Origin: an uncultured Bacteroidota bacterium
Lineage (GTDB): Bacteria; Bacteroidota; Bacteroidia; Chitinophagales; Chitinophagaceae
NCBI GenBank assembly: GCA_946887345.1
Contig: CAMPKR010000163.1
Location: 1 to 5,935, forward strand
Direction of reading: 5' to 3'
Length of the DNA: 5,935 nt
In this document: piece by piece, positions 1 through 5,869 of the stretch
Layout of the letters: every line of letters starts with the position of its first letter
Position numbering within the stretch: position 1 is the first letter of the stretch
The notes under the pieces: model-generated
Told to the model about the DNA's origin: nothing
The model's database searches: none
The model's input: only the letters and a program-made list of their open reading frames with translations
Program-made: the position numbers and the translations under genes

Positions 1-707
1 TCAATCAGCTCTCACAAAACCCCGAGCGCGAGCGTGTTATCTACAAATTGCTTTCAAGCGAAAGCACAGTAAGCTGGGACGAAATATGGTTGTTGATCCG
101 CGATTTCAGTACCAATTTTTTCTTCGATAAATTCAAACGTGAAGCGGAGTCAGCCAGCAGGCCTAAGATCCGCAAATACTTCCAGCTCTTCACGGCCCGT
201 CTTCACATGAAGAAAGATGAATACAAAGAGGCAGAAAAATTACTGACTACAATTCTCGCGGATAAAAGCATTGATCCCGAATACGAAAAATTATTCATCG
301 CCAGAGTCTACCAGGCCCAGGCTGAATGTGCTAAAGAGCGCAAAGACAAAGAGAGTTACAACCAATGGATGTATCGGCTTTATGGCCTCTATCCCCAGCT
401 CATTCCTTTCTCCGGTTTAAAGATGAACATGAATCTTCATGTCAGCGGCACTGTCGATAAAGAAGTGGTTGAGAGATTAAAAGATTGTAATATAAACTGG
501 GGTCCGGGCAACACATCCCCTGAAGCTTACATAATATTTTCCACACAAGGCAAACTCAGGCGTATGGAATATTACGTACTGGATAAAAGCGGGCGCTACA
601 TTGTGCCACGCCAGTCCTGTACCTACAAAGATGCTACCCAGTCGGGTATAGATATGGCCTACCGATTATTTAATGTTGGCGGCGTCTACGCAGCCGCTGA
701 CAAATAA
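1..707 (+). CDS. TPR-like helical protein, N-terminus cut by window edge
   Basis: The reading frame is open from base 3 to a TAA at 705-707, giving 234 visible residues. There is no in-frame stop before the TTG at 48, so that TTG is not a credible start and the true start lies outside the window. The region encoded by about 165-420 is rich in charged and aromatic helices (for example EYKEAEKLLTTIL and YEKLFIARVYQAQAECAKER) with the A/Y/L spacing of tetratricopeptide-type helical hairpins, usually protein-protein interaction scaffolds. The last 100 or so residues change character: short beta-like stretches (AYIIFSTQGKLRRMEYYVLD) and a final helix before VGGVYAAADK. I do not recognise this C-terminal part. 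No membrane segment is visible in the part present; a signal peptide cannot be judged. The next gene (ParA-like) is co-oriented 80 bases downstream. Coding status is confident; function is unknown. Confidence 0.85.
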   Translation, partial: NQLSQNPERERVIYKLLSSESTVSWDEIWLLIRDFSTNFFFDKFKREAESASRPKIRKYFQLFTARLHMKKDEYKEAEKLLTTILADKSIDPEYEKLFIARVYQAQAECAKERKDKESYNQWMYRLYGLYPQLIPFSGLKMNMNLHVSGTVDKEVVERLKDCNINWGPGNTSPEAYIIFSTQGKLRRMEYYVLDKSGRYIVPRQSCTYKDATQSGIDMAYRLFNVGGVYAAADK

Positions 708-775
708 TGTGGAAAAAAACTAATTTTTCAAAAAACGTTATATAGTAGTTTTAGTTTTTCTAACACATATAGGAT

Positions 776-780
776 AAGGA
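776..780 (+). promoter_or_regulatory. Shine-Dalgarno-like AAGGA before the ParA-like gene
   Basis: AAGGA lies 7 bases before the ATG at 788, a good spacing, and it supports that ATG as the start. This is a clearer ribosome-binding site than those of the other genes in the window. An imperfect -7-like box TAGTTTTT at 752-759 (one mismatch to TAnnTTTG) lies in the same 80-base gap, but I see no matching TTG-type -33 box, so I do not call a promoter. Confidence 0.5.
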
Positions 781-787
781 TAAAACT

Positions 788-1528
788 ATGTTCATCGCGT
801 CTCTCTACAATCTCAAGGGTGGTGTAGGTAAAACTGCCTCTTGCGTCAATCTTGCTTACATGGCTTCTATGGACGGGTATAAGACCCTTCTTTGGGATCT
901 TGATCCCCAGGGTGCAGCCAGTTTTTATTTCAACGCATTGCCTAAACCTAAGGCACACGTGAAAAAAATCCTCGATCAGTCTGTATCTATCGCCGAGGCT
1001 ATCATGTCAACTGACTATGATAATCTCGACATAATACCAACTGACATTTCTGCTGCAAAGCTCGAAAATTCCTTAACGCACTCCAGCTCGCGCAAGCTGC
1101 TGAAGTCACTGCTGAAAGAATTGGAGAACGAGTACGATTTCATTTTCATCGATTGCGCTCCCGGTATTTCACCGCTGGCGGAAAATGTGTTCTATGCTTC
1201 CGATGCAGTGCTCATGCCTGTTATCCCAACCACGCTTTCAGTTCGCAGTTACGAGATCGTAAAGGCTTACTTTAAGGAAAAGATGGGTGGTGTAGATAAG
1301 CTGATGTGCTTTTTTGCCATGGCAGATACGCGTAAGGGCATGCACAACGAGATCATGGATCAGCTCTGCAGCGATAAGCACTTCTTCGAGCACTATATAC
1401 CTACCCTTTCTGATATAGAGAAGATGGGTGTTTATAATGCCCCTGTTGAAGCCTACGCTCCATCCAGCTTTGCCAACACGTGCTACCGTGCCCTCTGGCG
1501 CGAGATCAAAGAAGGCGTCCTCGAATAG
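788..1528 (+). CDS. ParA/Soj-family ATPase (MinD/ParA superfamily), orphan
   Basis: This 246-residue protein is a deviant-Walker P-loop ATPase of the ParA family, which form ATP-dependent dimers that position DNA or protein cargo in the cytoplasm. The deviant Walker A motif KGGVGKT is at residues 10-16, with the signature lysine K10 and catalytic K15. Walker A' follows as DLDPQGAAS at 37-45. Walker B is FIFID at 118-122, followed by CAPG. The C-terminus has the usual ParA ending (NAPVEAYAPSSFANTCYRAL). Length matches small ParA/Soj proteins, and there is no N-terminal helix-turn-helix extension of the long plasmid type. The ATG is preceded by AAGGA. No parB-like gene follows: the next gene is convergent and no good parS is seen. 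It may therefore be an orphan ParA that positions something other than the chromosome origin, or its partner may be elsewhere. Family assignment is secure; cargo is unknown. Confidence 0.93.
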   Translation: MFIASLYNLKGGVGKTASCVNLAYMASMDGYKTLLWDLDPQGAASFYFNALPKPKAHVKKILDQSVSIAEAIMSTDYDNLDIIPTDISAAKLENSLTHSSSRKLLKSLLKELENEYDFIFIDCAPGISPLAENVFYASDAVLMPVIPTTLSVRSYEIVKAYFKEKMGGVDKLMCFFAMADTRKGMHNEIMDQLCSDKHFFEHYIPTLSDIEKMGVYNAPVEAYAPSSFANTCYRALWREIKEGVLE

Positions 1529-1658
1529 CATAAAGGAAAAGCAGGTTTATGATGCTGGCAGTCTGAGTGGAGGCAAAAGCTTGTTGAGAATTTATTCTCG
1601 GTTGGCCAGAGCTGTGTGCTCAGGCACGCGCAGATGACGCCTTGTAATCTGTCGATCT

Positions 1659-1698
1659 TCATTGAGCCATTCAGTCATTGAGTGATTGAGCCATTGTG
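1659..1698. repeat. Imperfect 8-bp tandem repeat, five units
   Basis: Five consecutive octamers can be read: TCATTGAG, CCATTCAG, TCATTGAG, TGATTGAG, CCATTGTG. The consensus is YCATTGAG. The 11-mer ATTGAGCCATT occurs twice, at 1661-1671 and 1685-1695. The array lies in the gap between the convergent ParA-like and metallophosphoesterase genes and ends one base before the latter's stop codon. It is non-coding in both neighbouring genes. It looks like a short minisatellite from slippage; a role in transcription termination is possible but not shown. Confidence 0.65.
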
Positions 1699-1699
1699 G

Positions 1700-2434
1700 T
1701 CACACCTCATAAACAAAGAACGCTCGCCCCGCCGCGTTCAGTACCGGTTTGGCCACGTTAAATACCTTCACTCCACCAGCGGTTACACCTTCCGGCTGTC
1801 CCACATGTGCATGCCCGTGAAAGGCAGCTATCACTTGCCTGCGCTGTAGCGGCTCGGCCAGCCTTGATGATCCCAGGAATGGGTATATAGCTTCAGGCTC
1901 TCCGGATACTGTTTCTTTTATGGGTGAGTAGTGCATCAGGGCTATCTTTTTTATCTCGCCATGTTCTTGGTCCAATCTTGCCAGTGCCCTGTCCAGGTGT
2001 AGCGCTTCGTCCACCGCCTCCTGTACAAAAGCTTTCATTGCTCCCTCGCCAAACATTGAAAGCATATGGTTATCAAAGCCACCGCCAAACCCCTTAACGC
2101 CCGCAAACCCTATTCCATTTACTACCACGTTTTCGCCATCTAGCACATGCACATGCTCGCTTATCATCATCTGCCTTATCAGTTTATGCCGGCCTTTCTC
2201 ATAGTCATGGTTGCCCAGCACGCATATCACCGGCACCGTGCCTGACTTTAGTTCCTCAGCCAATAGTTGTGCCTCGCCTTCGTCCCCGGTATCAGTCAGG
2301 TCGCCGCATATCAGCAACACATCCGCAGCCTCCGATATCTCTTTAAAGAGCGGTCCCCACTTGCCGCGGTCACTTTCTCTCACGTGTATGTCGCCTATAG
2401 CGGCTATGCGTACTTTGCCATTTTCTTCGGCCAT
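1700..2434 (-). CDS. calcineurin-like metallophosphoesterase
   Basis: This 244-residue protein carries the full set of metal-binding motifs of the calcineurin-like phosphoesterase fold in order: D15-x-H17 (IGDIHV), D45 (CGDLTDTG), N75-H76 (LGNHDY), H168 (LMHYSP) and H208-x-H210 (HGHAH). All dinuclear-metal ligands are present, so it is probably active as a phosphomono- or phosphodiesterase; the family alone does not give the substrate. It has no signal peptide or membrane segment and should be cytoplasmic. The ATG at 2434 lies one base after the TAA of the upstream nucleotidyltransferase gene (TAA-T-ATG), which argues for one transcript and translational coupling. The stop is TGA at 1700-1702. 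A glycine-rich stretch (KGFGGGFDNH, about 114-123) and a helical insert of about 40 residues lie between the GNHD and HYSP motifs, probably forming a cap over the active site. Fold assignment is secure; function is inferred only from context. Confidence 0.93.
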   Translation of the reverse strand: MAEENGKVRIAAIGDIHVRESDRGKWGPLFKEISEAADVLLICGDLTDTGDEGEAQLLAEELKSGTVPVICVLGNHDYEKGRHKLIRQMMISEHVHVLDGENVVVNGIGFAGVKGFGGGFDNHMLSMFGEGAMKAFVQEAVDEALHLDRALARLDQEHGEIKKIALMHYSPIKETVSGEPEAIYPFLGSSRLAEPLQRRQVIAAFHGHAHVGQPEGVTAGGVKVFNVAKPVLNAAGRAFFVYEV

Positions 2435-2435
2435 A

Positions 2436-3179
2436 TTATACAGTCATTATGGTGAATGATTTGTAATCCCACTCTTTCACATCCACACTATATTGGGTAT
2501 TGTCCACTATAGGGCCCCTGCACACACGCTGCACTGCCGGAGGCAGTTCATACTGCCCGTCTGCACGCTTCATTAGTTCGTCAAAAAGCCATTTGGGTAT
2601 TATTTCCCTGTAGTCCGCCGGGTAAATAAACTGGAACATAATGATCTCTGCCAGTAGTATATGCCAGTGCTGGTTCAGACGCTCCAATACCTTTTGCCAG
2701 TTCATTGTCTTCCCCTGTTTCAGTATCAGGTGATGCACGTCCGCCCCGTCAAAGCGTTCGCGGTTCTGCACATAGCTCTTACACCATATCAGTTCTTCCC
2801 GGCCGACAAATTTCACTTTTGTATCCACGAATTCACCCTCCGAAGCATTCTCAAACCAGCTGTCGTCCACAGTGCATATCTGGTTGGTAGTATCAAAAAT
2901 GATATCAATGAAGTATTTTCCTTTAAAGACCTTGGCCAGCCAGCGCACATCATGCAGTTCTGTTTTATACCCCTGGTCGGAGAAAAGTTTCATAATAGTA
3001 GGGTAGTCCACCGATCTGCAAAACACATCGAGGTCCTTAGTATCTCTGAAAATCCCTGTATAGTGGAACATTGCAAAGCCGCCACCAAGTAAAAAATCTA
3101 CCCCGCTCGCCTGCAATATATCTATCGCTTTCTTGTAAAAATCCCTTGCTTCCTTCTTTTGTTCTTCTGTAAATGCCAT
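2436..3179 (-). CDS. nucleotidyltransferase-fold protein paired with metallophosphoesterase
   Basis: From the ATG at 3179 this gives 247 residues. A TTG at 3191 would add four residues, but it follows an in-frame TAA directly and abuts the U-tract of a terminator, so the ATG is preferred. A polymerase-beta-type nucleotidyltransferase core is visible near the N-terminus: GGGF at 32-35, D49-L-D51-V-F, and a third acidic residue D92 in IDIIFD. These match the two metal-binding aspartates plus third carboxylate of this superfamily, as in AbiEii- and MNT-like proteins, which move a nucleotidyl group from NTP to a target. The C-terminal half is helical and ends with a distinct segment containing R221-G222, Q229-Y230, D233 and W237-D-Y239, which I recall, without being able to check, as conserved in homologues. 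The protein is soluble and cytoplasmic by appearance. It is the first gene of the pair, one base ahead of the metallophosphoesterase. Target is unknown; a kinase-like or purely antitoxin role is less likely. Confidence 0.82.
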   Translation of the reverse strand: MAFTEEQKKEARDFYKKAIDILQASGVDFLLGGGFAMFHYTGIFRDTKDLDVFCRSVDYPTIMKLFSDQGYKTELHDVRWLAKVFKGKYFIDIIFDTTNQICTVDDSWFENASEGEFVDTKVKFVGREELIWCKSYVQNRERFDGADVHHLILKQGKTMNWQKVLERLNQHWHILLAEIIMFQFIYPADYREIIPKWLFDELMKRADGQYELPPAVQRVCRGPIVDNTQYSVDVKEWDYKSFTIMTV

Positions 3180-3193
3180 AGGTTCAGTCAATT

Positions 3194-3220
3194 AAAAAGG
3201 CTCGCGGTAGCCCGTGAGCC
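3194..3220 (-). terminator. intrinsic terminator after the small basic protein gene
   Basis: Read on the minus strand, GGCTCACGG pairs with CCGCGAGCC around a GCTA loop (eight pairs, one A-C mismatch), followed directly by TTTTT. This is a textbook intrinsic terminator. It lies 46 bases after the TAG of the 62-residue gene (stop at 3267-3269) and its U-tract ends only 14 bases before the nucleotidyltransferase ATG. It could serve simply as the end of the small-gene transcript, or act as an attenuator in the leader of the nucleotidyltransferase operon. Confidence 0.8.
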
Positions 3221-3266
3221 GCATTTAAAATAAGTAAAAAATGTGCCAGCAAGATGAGCTTTGCGG

Positions 3267-3455
3267 CTATTTTCCGCCGCCGCGCCCGTTATTGTGTCTT
3301 TTCGATGAATTGCTCTGGCTGCCTGGTTTCCTGCTGCGTTCTTTGTCTGCTTCACGTTGCAGCTGGTCCATGTCTTCAGTGCCGGTCTTGCGTATTTCCA
3401 TGGCCTTTTCATTCCTGCCGGCTACTTTTTTGTTACGACTCTTATTGTCTTTCAT
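3267..3455 (-). CDS. small basic disorder-prone hypothetical protein
   Basis: This ORF encodes 62 residues starting with ATG (MKDNKSRNKKVAGRNEKAME) and ending GGGK at a TAG. It has 18 Lys/Arg against 9 Asp/Glu, no Cys, Trp, Tyr or Phe, and a Gly/Asn/Ser-rich tail (RHNNGRGGGK). It is hydrophilic throughout and likely largely unstructured apart from a possible helix around residues 27-43. The gene is bounded by minus-strand intrinsic terminators on both sides (3515-3541 upstream, 3194-3220 downstream), which suggests its own transcription unit and supports it being real. Its leader is AT-rich (AAAATTTTTAACT before the ATG) with no Shine-Dalgarno match. Composition resembles small nucleic-acid-binding or stress-type proteins, but I recognise no family. 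An overlapping 74-residue ORF in another frame (3188-3412) looks less protein-like and runs through the terminator. Confidence 0.68.
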   Translation of the reverse strand: MKDNKSRNKKVAGRNEKAMEIRKTGTEDMDQLQREADKERSRKPGSQSNSSKRHNNGRGGGK

Positions 3456-3514
3456 AGTTAAAAATTTTAGTGAAAAATTCGTCTAAATGCATAAAACCGA
3501 TGCCATTGAGCACG

Positions 3515-3541
3515 AAAAAAGGACGAAGTATACCCTCGTCC
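3515..3541 (-). terminator. intrinsic terminator, minus strand
   Basis: On the minus strand GGACGA (3541-3536) pairs perfectly with TCGTCC (3526-3521), the stem can be extended by a G-U and a G-C pair, and the loop is GTATA. The hairpin is followed immediately by TTTTTT at 3520-3515. The arrangement marks the 3' end of a minus-strand transcript coming from about 3573-3890 and lies 31 bases past the TAG of the small ORF there. On the plus strand no T-tract follows the hairpin, so it works in one direction only. Confidence 0.75.
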
Positions 3542-3572
3542 CGGCTTTACCTTATATATAGAGAACCCCTTA

Positions 3573-3761
3573 CTAGGCCGATAGCCTGTAACGAGCAGAT
3601 TGCAGTTCTTGCAACGTTTCCCTTACGTGTGTCTTCACCACCGCGCTCTTGCACAGATCCATGGTGGCAGTCAAAAATGTCATCAGATCTGTCTTCATTA
3701 TGTTGCCCATTATTTTCTGAGCCCTGCTCTTCTTAAAGTAGCTTATGTTCCTTGCTTTCAT
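3573..3761 (-). CDS. doubtful small ORF, 62 residues, unknown
   Basis: The ATG at 3761 (MKARNISYFKKSRAQ) gives 62 residues ending SARYRLSA at a TAG. The same frame stays open to an ATG at 3890 (105 residues), but the extra part is very AT-rich (about 23% GC over 3771-3830) and reads like leader DNA, so the shorter form is preferred. The product is basic and helical with one Cys and no signal peptide. No Shine-Dalgarno sequence precedes any of the candidate ATGs. The main support is the clean minus-strand intrinsic terminator 31 bases after the stop, which shows that something is transcribed here. It could instead be a small non-coding RNA or a long untranslated region. I do not recognise a family. 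Confidence 0.38.
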   Translation of the reverse strand: MKARNISYFKKSRAQKIMGNIMKTDLMTFLTATMDLCKSAVVKTHVRETLQELQSARYRLSA

Positions 3762-3941
3762 ATCGTATAAATTTTGCGTGTTTTTTAATTTCTTGATTTC
3801 TGAATAATGTAAATAAAATAACGTGCCAAACTTTCCCCGCAAGATGCTTTTTTTGAAAAACGGGCCTTCTCCTCCTTTTAGTGTGCTCATTTTCTTAAGA
3901 TCTTGTTATAAGAATCAACTGGTAATTTCAGTGAAATACGT

Positions 3942-3971
3942 TTTGTTGTATTTTTTATTTGTCTATTTTTG
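3942..3971 (+). promoter_or_regulatory. Bacteroidota-type promoter for the secreted T9SS protein gene
   Basis: A perfect -7 box TATTTTTG (3964-3971, consensus TAnnTTTG) lies 18 bases after a TTTG (3942-3945), which fits the -33 element of the primary sigma factor in this phylum. Transcription would start around 3976-3980, leaving a leader of about 10 bases before the ATG at 3989. The box overlaps the TTG at 3959 that would give a longer ORF, so this also argues that the TTG is not the start. Confidence 0.58.
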
Positions 3972-3988
3972 AGCCAAATCAACATTTT

Positions 3989-5869
3989 ATGAAACGCCTG
4001 CTTCTGTTAACCCTTAGCTTTGGGTTAAGTCTCAGCCTTACTGCCCAGCACAAAAAGCTGCCTGTAAATGGGTCCGCACAATTGATCAAAACGGCAAACC
4101 CTATTCTTCCTAAGCCCTTGGAAGGTAGATTCATAGGCTTCCGAAATCCGGCTTCCCTCGATCTCAACTGGCAACCTGCCCTCAGTAGCATCATCTCTAA
4201 AAACGAGAGCGAATACAAGCAGATGCTGCGGAAAATAAAGGAGGAAAAGGCCAAGCTCAAACAACAAGACATTGACATGTCCGGCCAGGCCAAGAGCACA
4301 ATAGGTGCGCCTGCGCTTTCCACAAATTTTGACGGCCTTACCCCACAGGGCAACAATTCTCCGCTCGATAATACCATCGCCATCAGTAACGGCGGGATCA
4401 TTGTTTCTATGGTCAACTCGCGGATTGCTTATTACAATTCTTCTGGTACACCTACTTTTAACCAGACAATCTACGACCTCATTAACGACAACCAGATTTC
4501 AAACAACGTCTGCGATCCCAAGGTTATTTATAGCAATACCGATGACAGGTTCATCATTTTCGCACAAACCTGTGACGGCGTGGCCTCAACTTCTGCCATT
4601 ATACTGGGTTTCTCTAAAACCAATAACCCAGCCGACGGCTGGAATTTCTATTATTTCACGGGTAACCCGCTCCAGGATGGTTCCTGGTTCGACTATCCCA
4701 AGATCGCCGTTTCTAACGATGAGGTATTTGTGTCCGGTAACTTGTTCTTCCAGGGCGGGGGCTTCAATGAGGCTATCGTATACCAGATACAAAAAGCGCC
4801 TTGCTTCGCAGGAGGCACCACTAATGCCCAGTTCTGGTCAGGTATAGCGGGCAATCCGTTTACGTTGCTGCCTGTATCGTGGGGACAAACAGGCAACTAT
4901 GGCCCGGGTATTTATCTGGTAAGCACCGCTGGTGTCACTACAGGCAGCACCAATATCAATCTCTATGATATTACGGACAATCAGGCCGCTTCCAATGAGC
5001 AGATGTTGGGCTACAATATCTCCACCACTAGTTATAGCGTCCCTGCTGACGCTCCTCAGCCGGGTGGTGGCAAAAATCTCGATGTGGGCGACTGCCGTTC
5101 ACTGGATGGCTTTTACCTCAATGGCATCATCCACTTCGTATTCAACTGCGACGCAGGTAACTCATGGAGTGGTATCAATTACAACAGGCTCAATGTTTCC
5201 ACCGGTATCAATGTTTCATCAGTATATGGCGAAAGCGGCACAGCTGACAATTGCTATCCCGGTGTAGCATCTATAGCTAACAGCCAGACCGATAAGTCTG
5301 TTATTATAGCCTACAATCGCGTCTCCTCTACTACTTTCCCCGAAACACGCGTCATTGCCTGCGACGATGCTATGACTTGGTCACCTTCTACTTTGGTAAA
5401 AGCAGGTGCAGGTAAAATAGATCATTCATGGAGCACAGGCTCTACCGAACGCTGGGGAGACTATATAGGCATCTGCCGCAAGTACAACGACAACCCGGCT
5501 TCTGTCTGGATGGCTGGCACTTACGGCAACACAAATGAGTACTGGAGCACTAGGATAGCCAAGATCCTTAACACTCCGGTAAGCATCGCAACTACCGAAA
5601 AAGACGAAACTGCTGCTAAAGTATATCCAAACCCTATTATTGATAACTATTACGTTGAGTTTGAGCTGCCCGCAAAGCAAACTGTGAACATCAGCGTCAT
5701 CGATGCCCAGGGCCGCCTTGTAAAAGAGCTGCACAACGGCACGGCGTTTGCAGGACGCAATGTATTCAGCTTCAACAAGGCCAACCTCAATGCCGGCACT
5801 TATTTCCTGAAAATTTCTGATAATACTAGAATCATTAAGAATGAAAAGATCCTTGTTGTATCCCAATAG
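3989..5869 (+). CDS. secreted beta-propeller-like protein with T9SS sorting domain
   Basis: From the ATG at 3989 the protein has 626 residues. The N-terminus is a Sec signal peptide (K2-R3, hydrophobic core 4-18, likely cleavage near LTA-Q20). A lysine/glutamate-rich helix spans about 70-93. The body (about 105-530) shows repeated beta-strand motifs common in secreted propeller-like proteins of this phylum: C175-DPKV, DDRFIIFA, W233-FDYPK, and R488-WGDY, with several cysteines that could pair after export. Residues 542-626 form a type A T9SS C-terminal domain: KVYPNP with YPNP at 546-549, VIDAQGRLVKEL, LNAGTYFLKI and the end KILVVSQ. It should pass the inner membrane by Sec and the outer membrane by T9SS, then be released or anchored on the surface. 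No catalytic motif is evident, so enzyme, adhesin or binding roles remain open. A lipoprotein gene overlaps its 3' end. Export route is confident; function is not. Confidence 0.92.
   Translation: MKRLLLLTLSFGLSLSLTAQHKKLPVNGSAQLIKTANPILPKPLEGRFIGFRNPASLDLNWQPALSSIISKNESEYKQMLRKIKEEKAKLKQQDIDMSGQAKSTIGAPALSTNFDGLTPQGNNSPLDNTIAISNGGIIVSMVNSRIAYYNSSGTPTFNQTIYDLINDNQISNNVCDPKVIYSNTDDRFIIFAQTCDGVASTSAIILGFSKTNNPADGWNFYYFTGNPLQDGSWFDYPKIAVSNDEVFVSGNLFFQGGGFNEAIVYQIQKAPCFAGGTTNAQFWSGIAGNPFTLLPVSWGQTGNYGPGIYLVSTAGVTTGSTNINLYDITDNQAASNEQMLGYNISTTSYSVPADAPQPGGGKNLDVGDCRSLDGFYLNGIIHFVFNCDAGNSWSGINYNRLNVSTGINVSSVYGESGTADNCYPGVASIANSQTDKSVIIAYNRVSSTTFPETRVIACDDAMTWSPSTLVKAGAGKIDHSWSTGSTERWGDYIGICRKYNDNPASVWMAGTYGNTNEYWSTRIAKILNTPVSIATTEKDETAAKVYPNPIIDNYYVEFELPAKQTVNISVIDAQGRLVKELHNGTAFAGRNVFSFNKANLNAGTYFLKISDNTRIIKNEKILVVSQ

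Noticed and set aside
712..729. Possible terminator GAAAAA-6 nt-TTTTTC after the TPR-like gene
   Set aside because: The stem is nearly all A-T and short, with no G/C clamp and no following T-tract, so it is probably just AT-rich intergenic DNA.
951..966. parS-like sequence with a CACGTGAAA core inside the ParA-like gene
   Set aside because: Only 11 of 16 positions match the TGTTTCACGTGAAACA consensus and the left arm is essentially lost. A second CACGTG at 2381-2386 matches 10 of 16. Neither is convincing.
1586..1629. Two hairpins after the ParA-like gene: GAGAAT/ATTCTC at 1586-1599 and GTGTGC/GCACGC at 1614-1629
   Set aside because: Neither is followed by a T-tract on either strand, and the first has only a 2-4 base loop. 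They could help end transcription, but I cannot support calling them intrinsic terminators.
1428..1637. 69-residue plus-strand ORF at the end of the ParA-like gene
   Set aside because: It overlaps the end of the ParA-like gene in another frame, and its product has no protein-like pattern or start signal.
2661..3092. 143-residue plus-strand ORF opposite the nucleotidyltransferase gene
   Set aside because: It is antisense to a well-supported gene with intact catalytic motifs, and its translation shows no motif.
3188..3412. 74-residue minus-strand ORF overlapping the small basic protein in another frame
   Set aside because: It would read through the strong terminator at 3194-3220 and has a less natural composition than the ATG-started 62-residue frame.
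3959..3988. TTG start adding 10 residues to the T9SS cargo protein
   Set aside because: The added stretch overlaps the -7 box and would bury the signal peptide start; the ATG at 3989 gives a standard signal peptide beginning MKRLLLL.
5426..5866. 146-residue minus-strand ORF opposite the 3' end of the T9SS cargo gene
   Set aside because: It is antisense to the T9SS sorting domain, whose residues fit the plus strand exactly. The product has no recognisable features.
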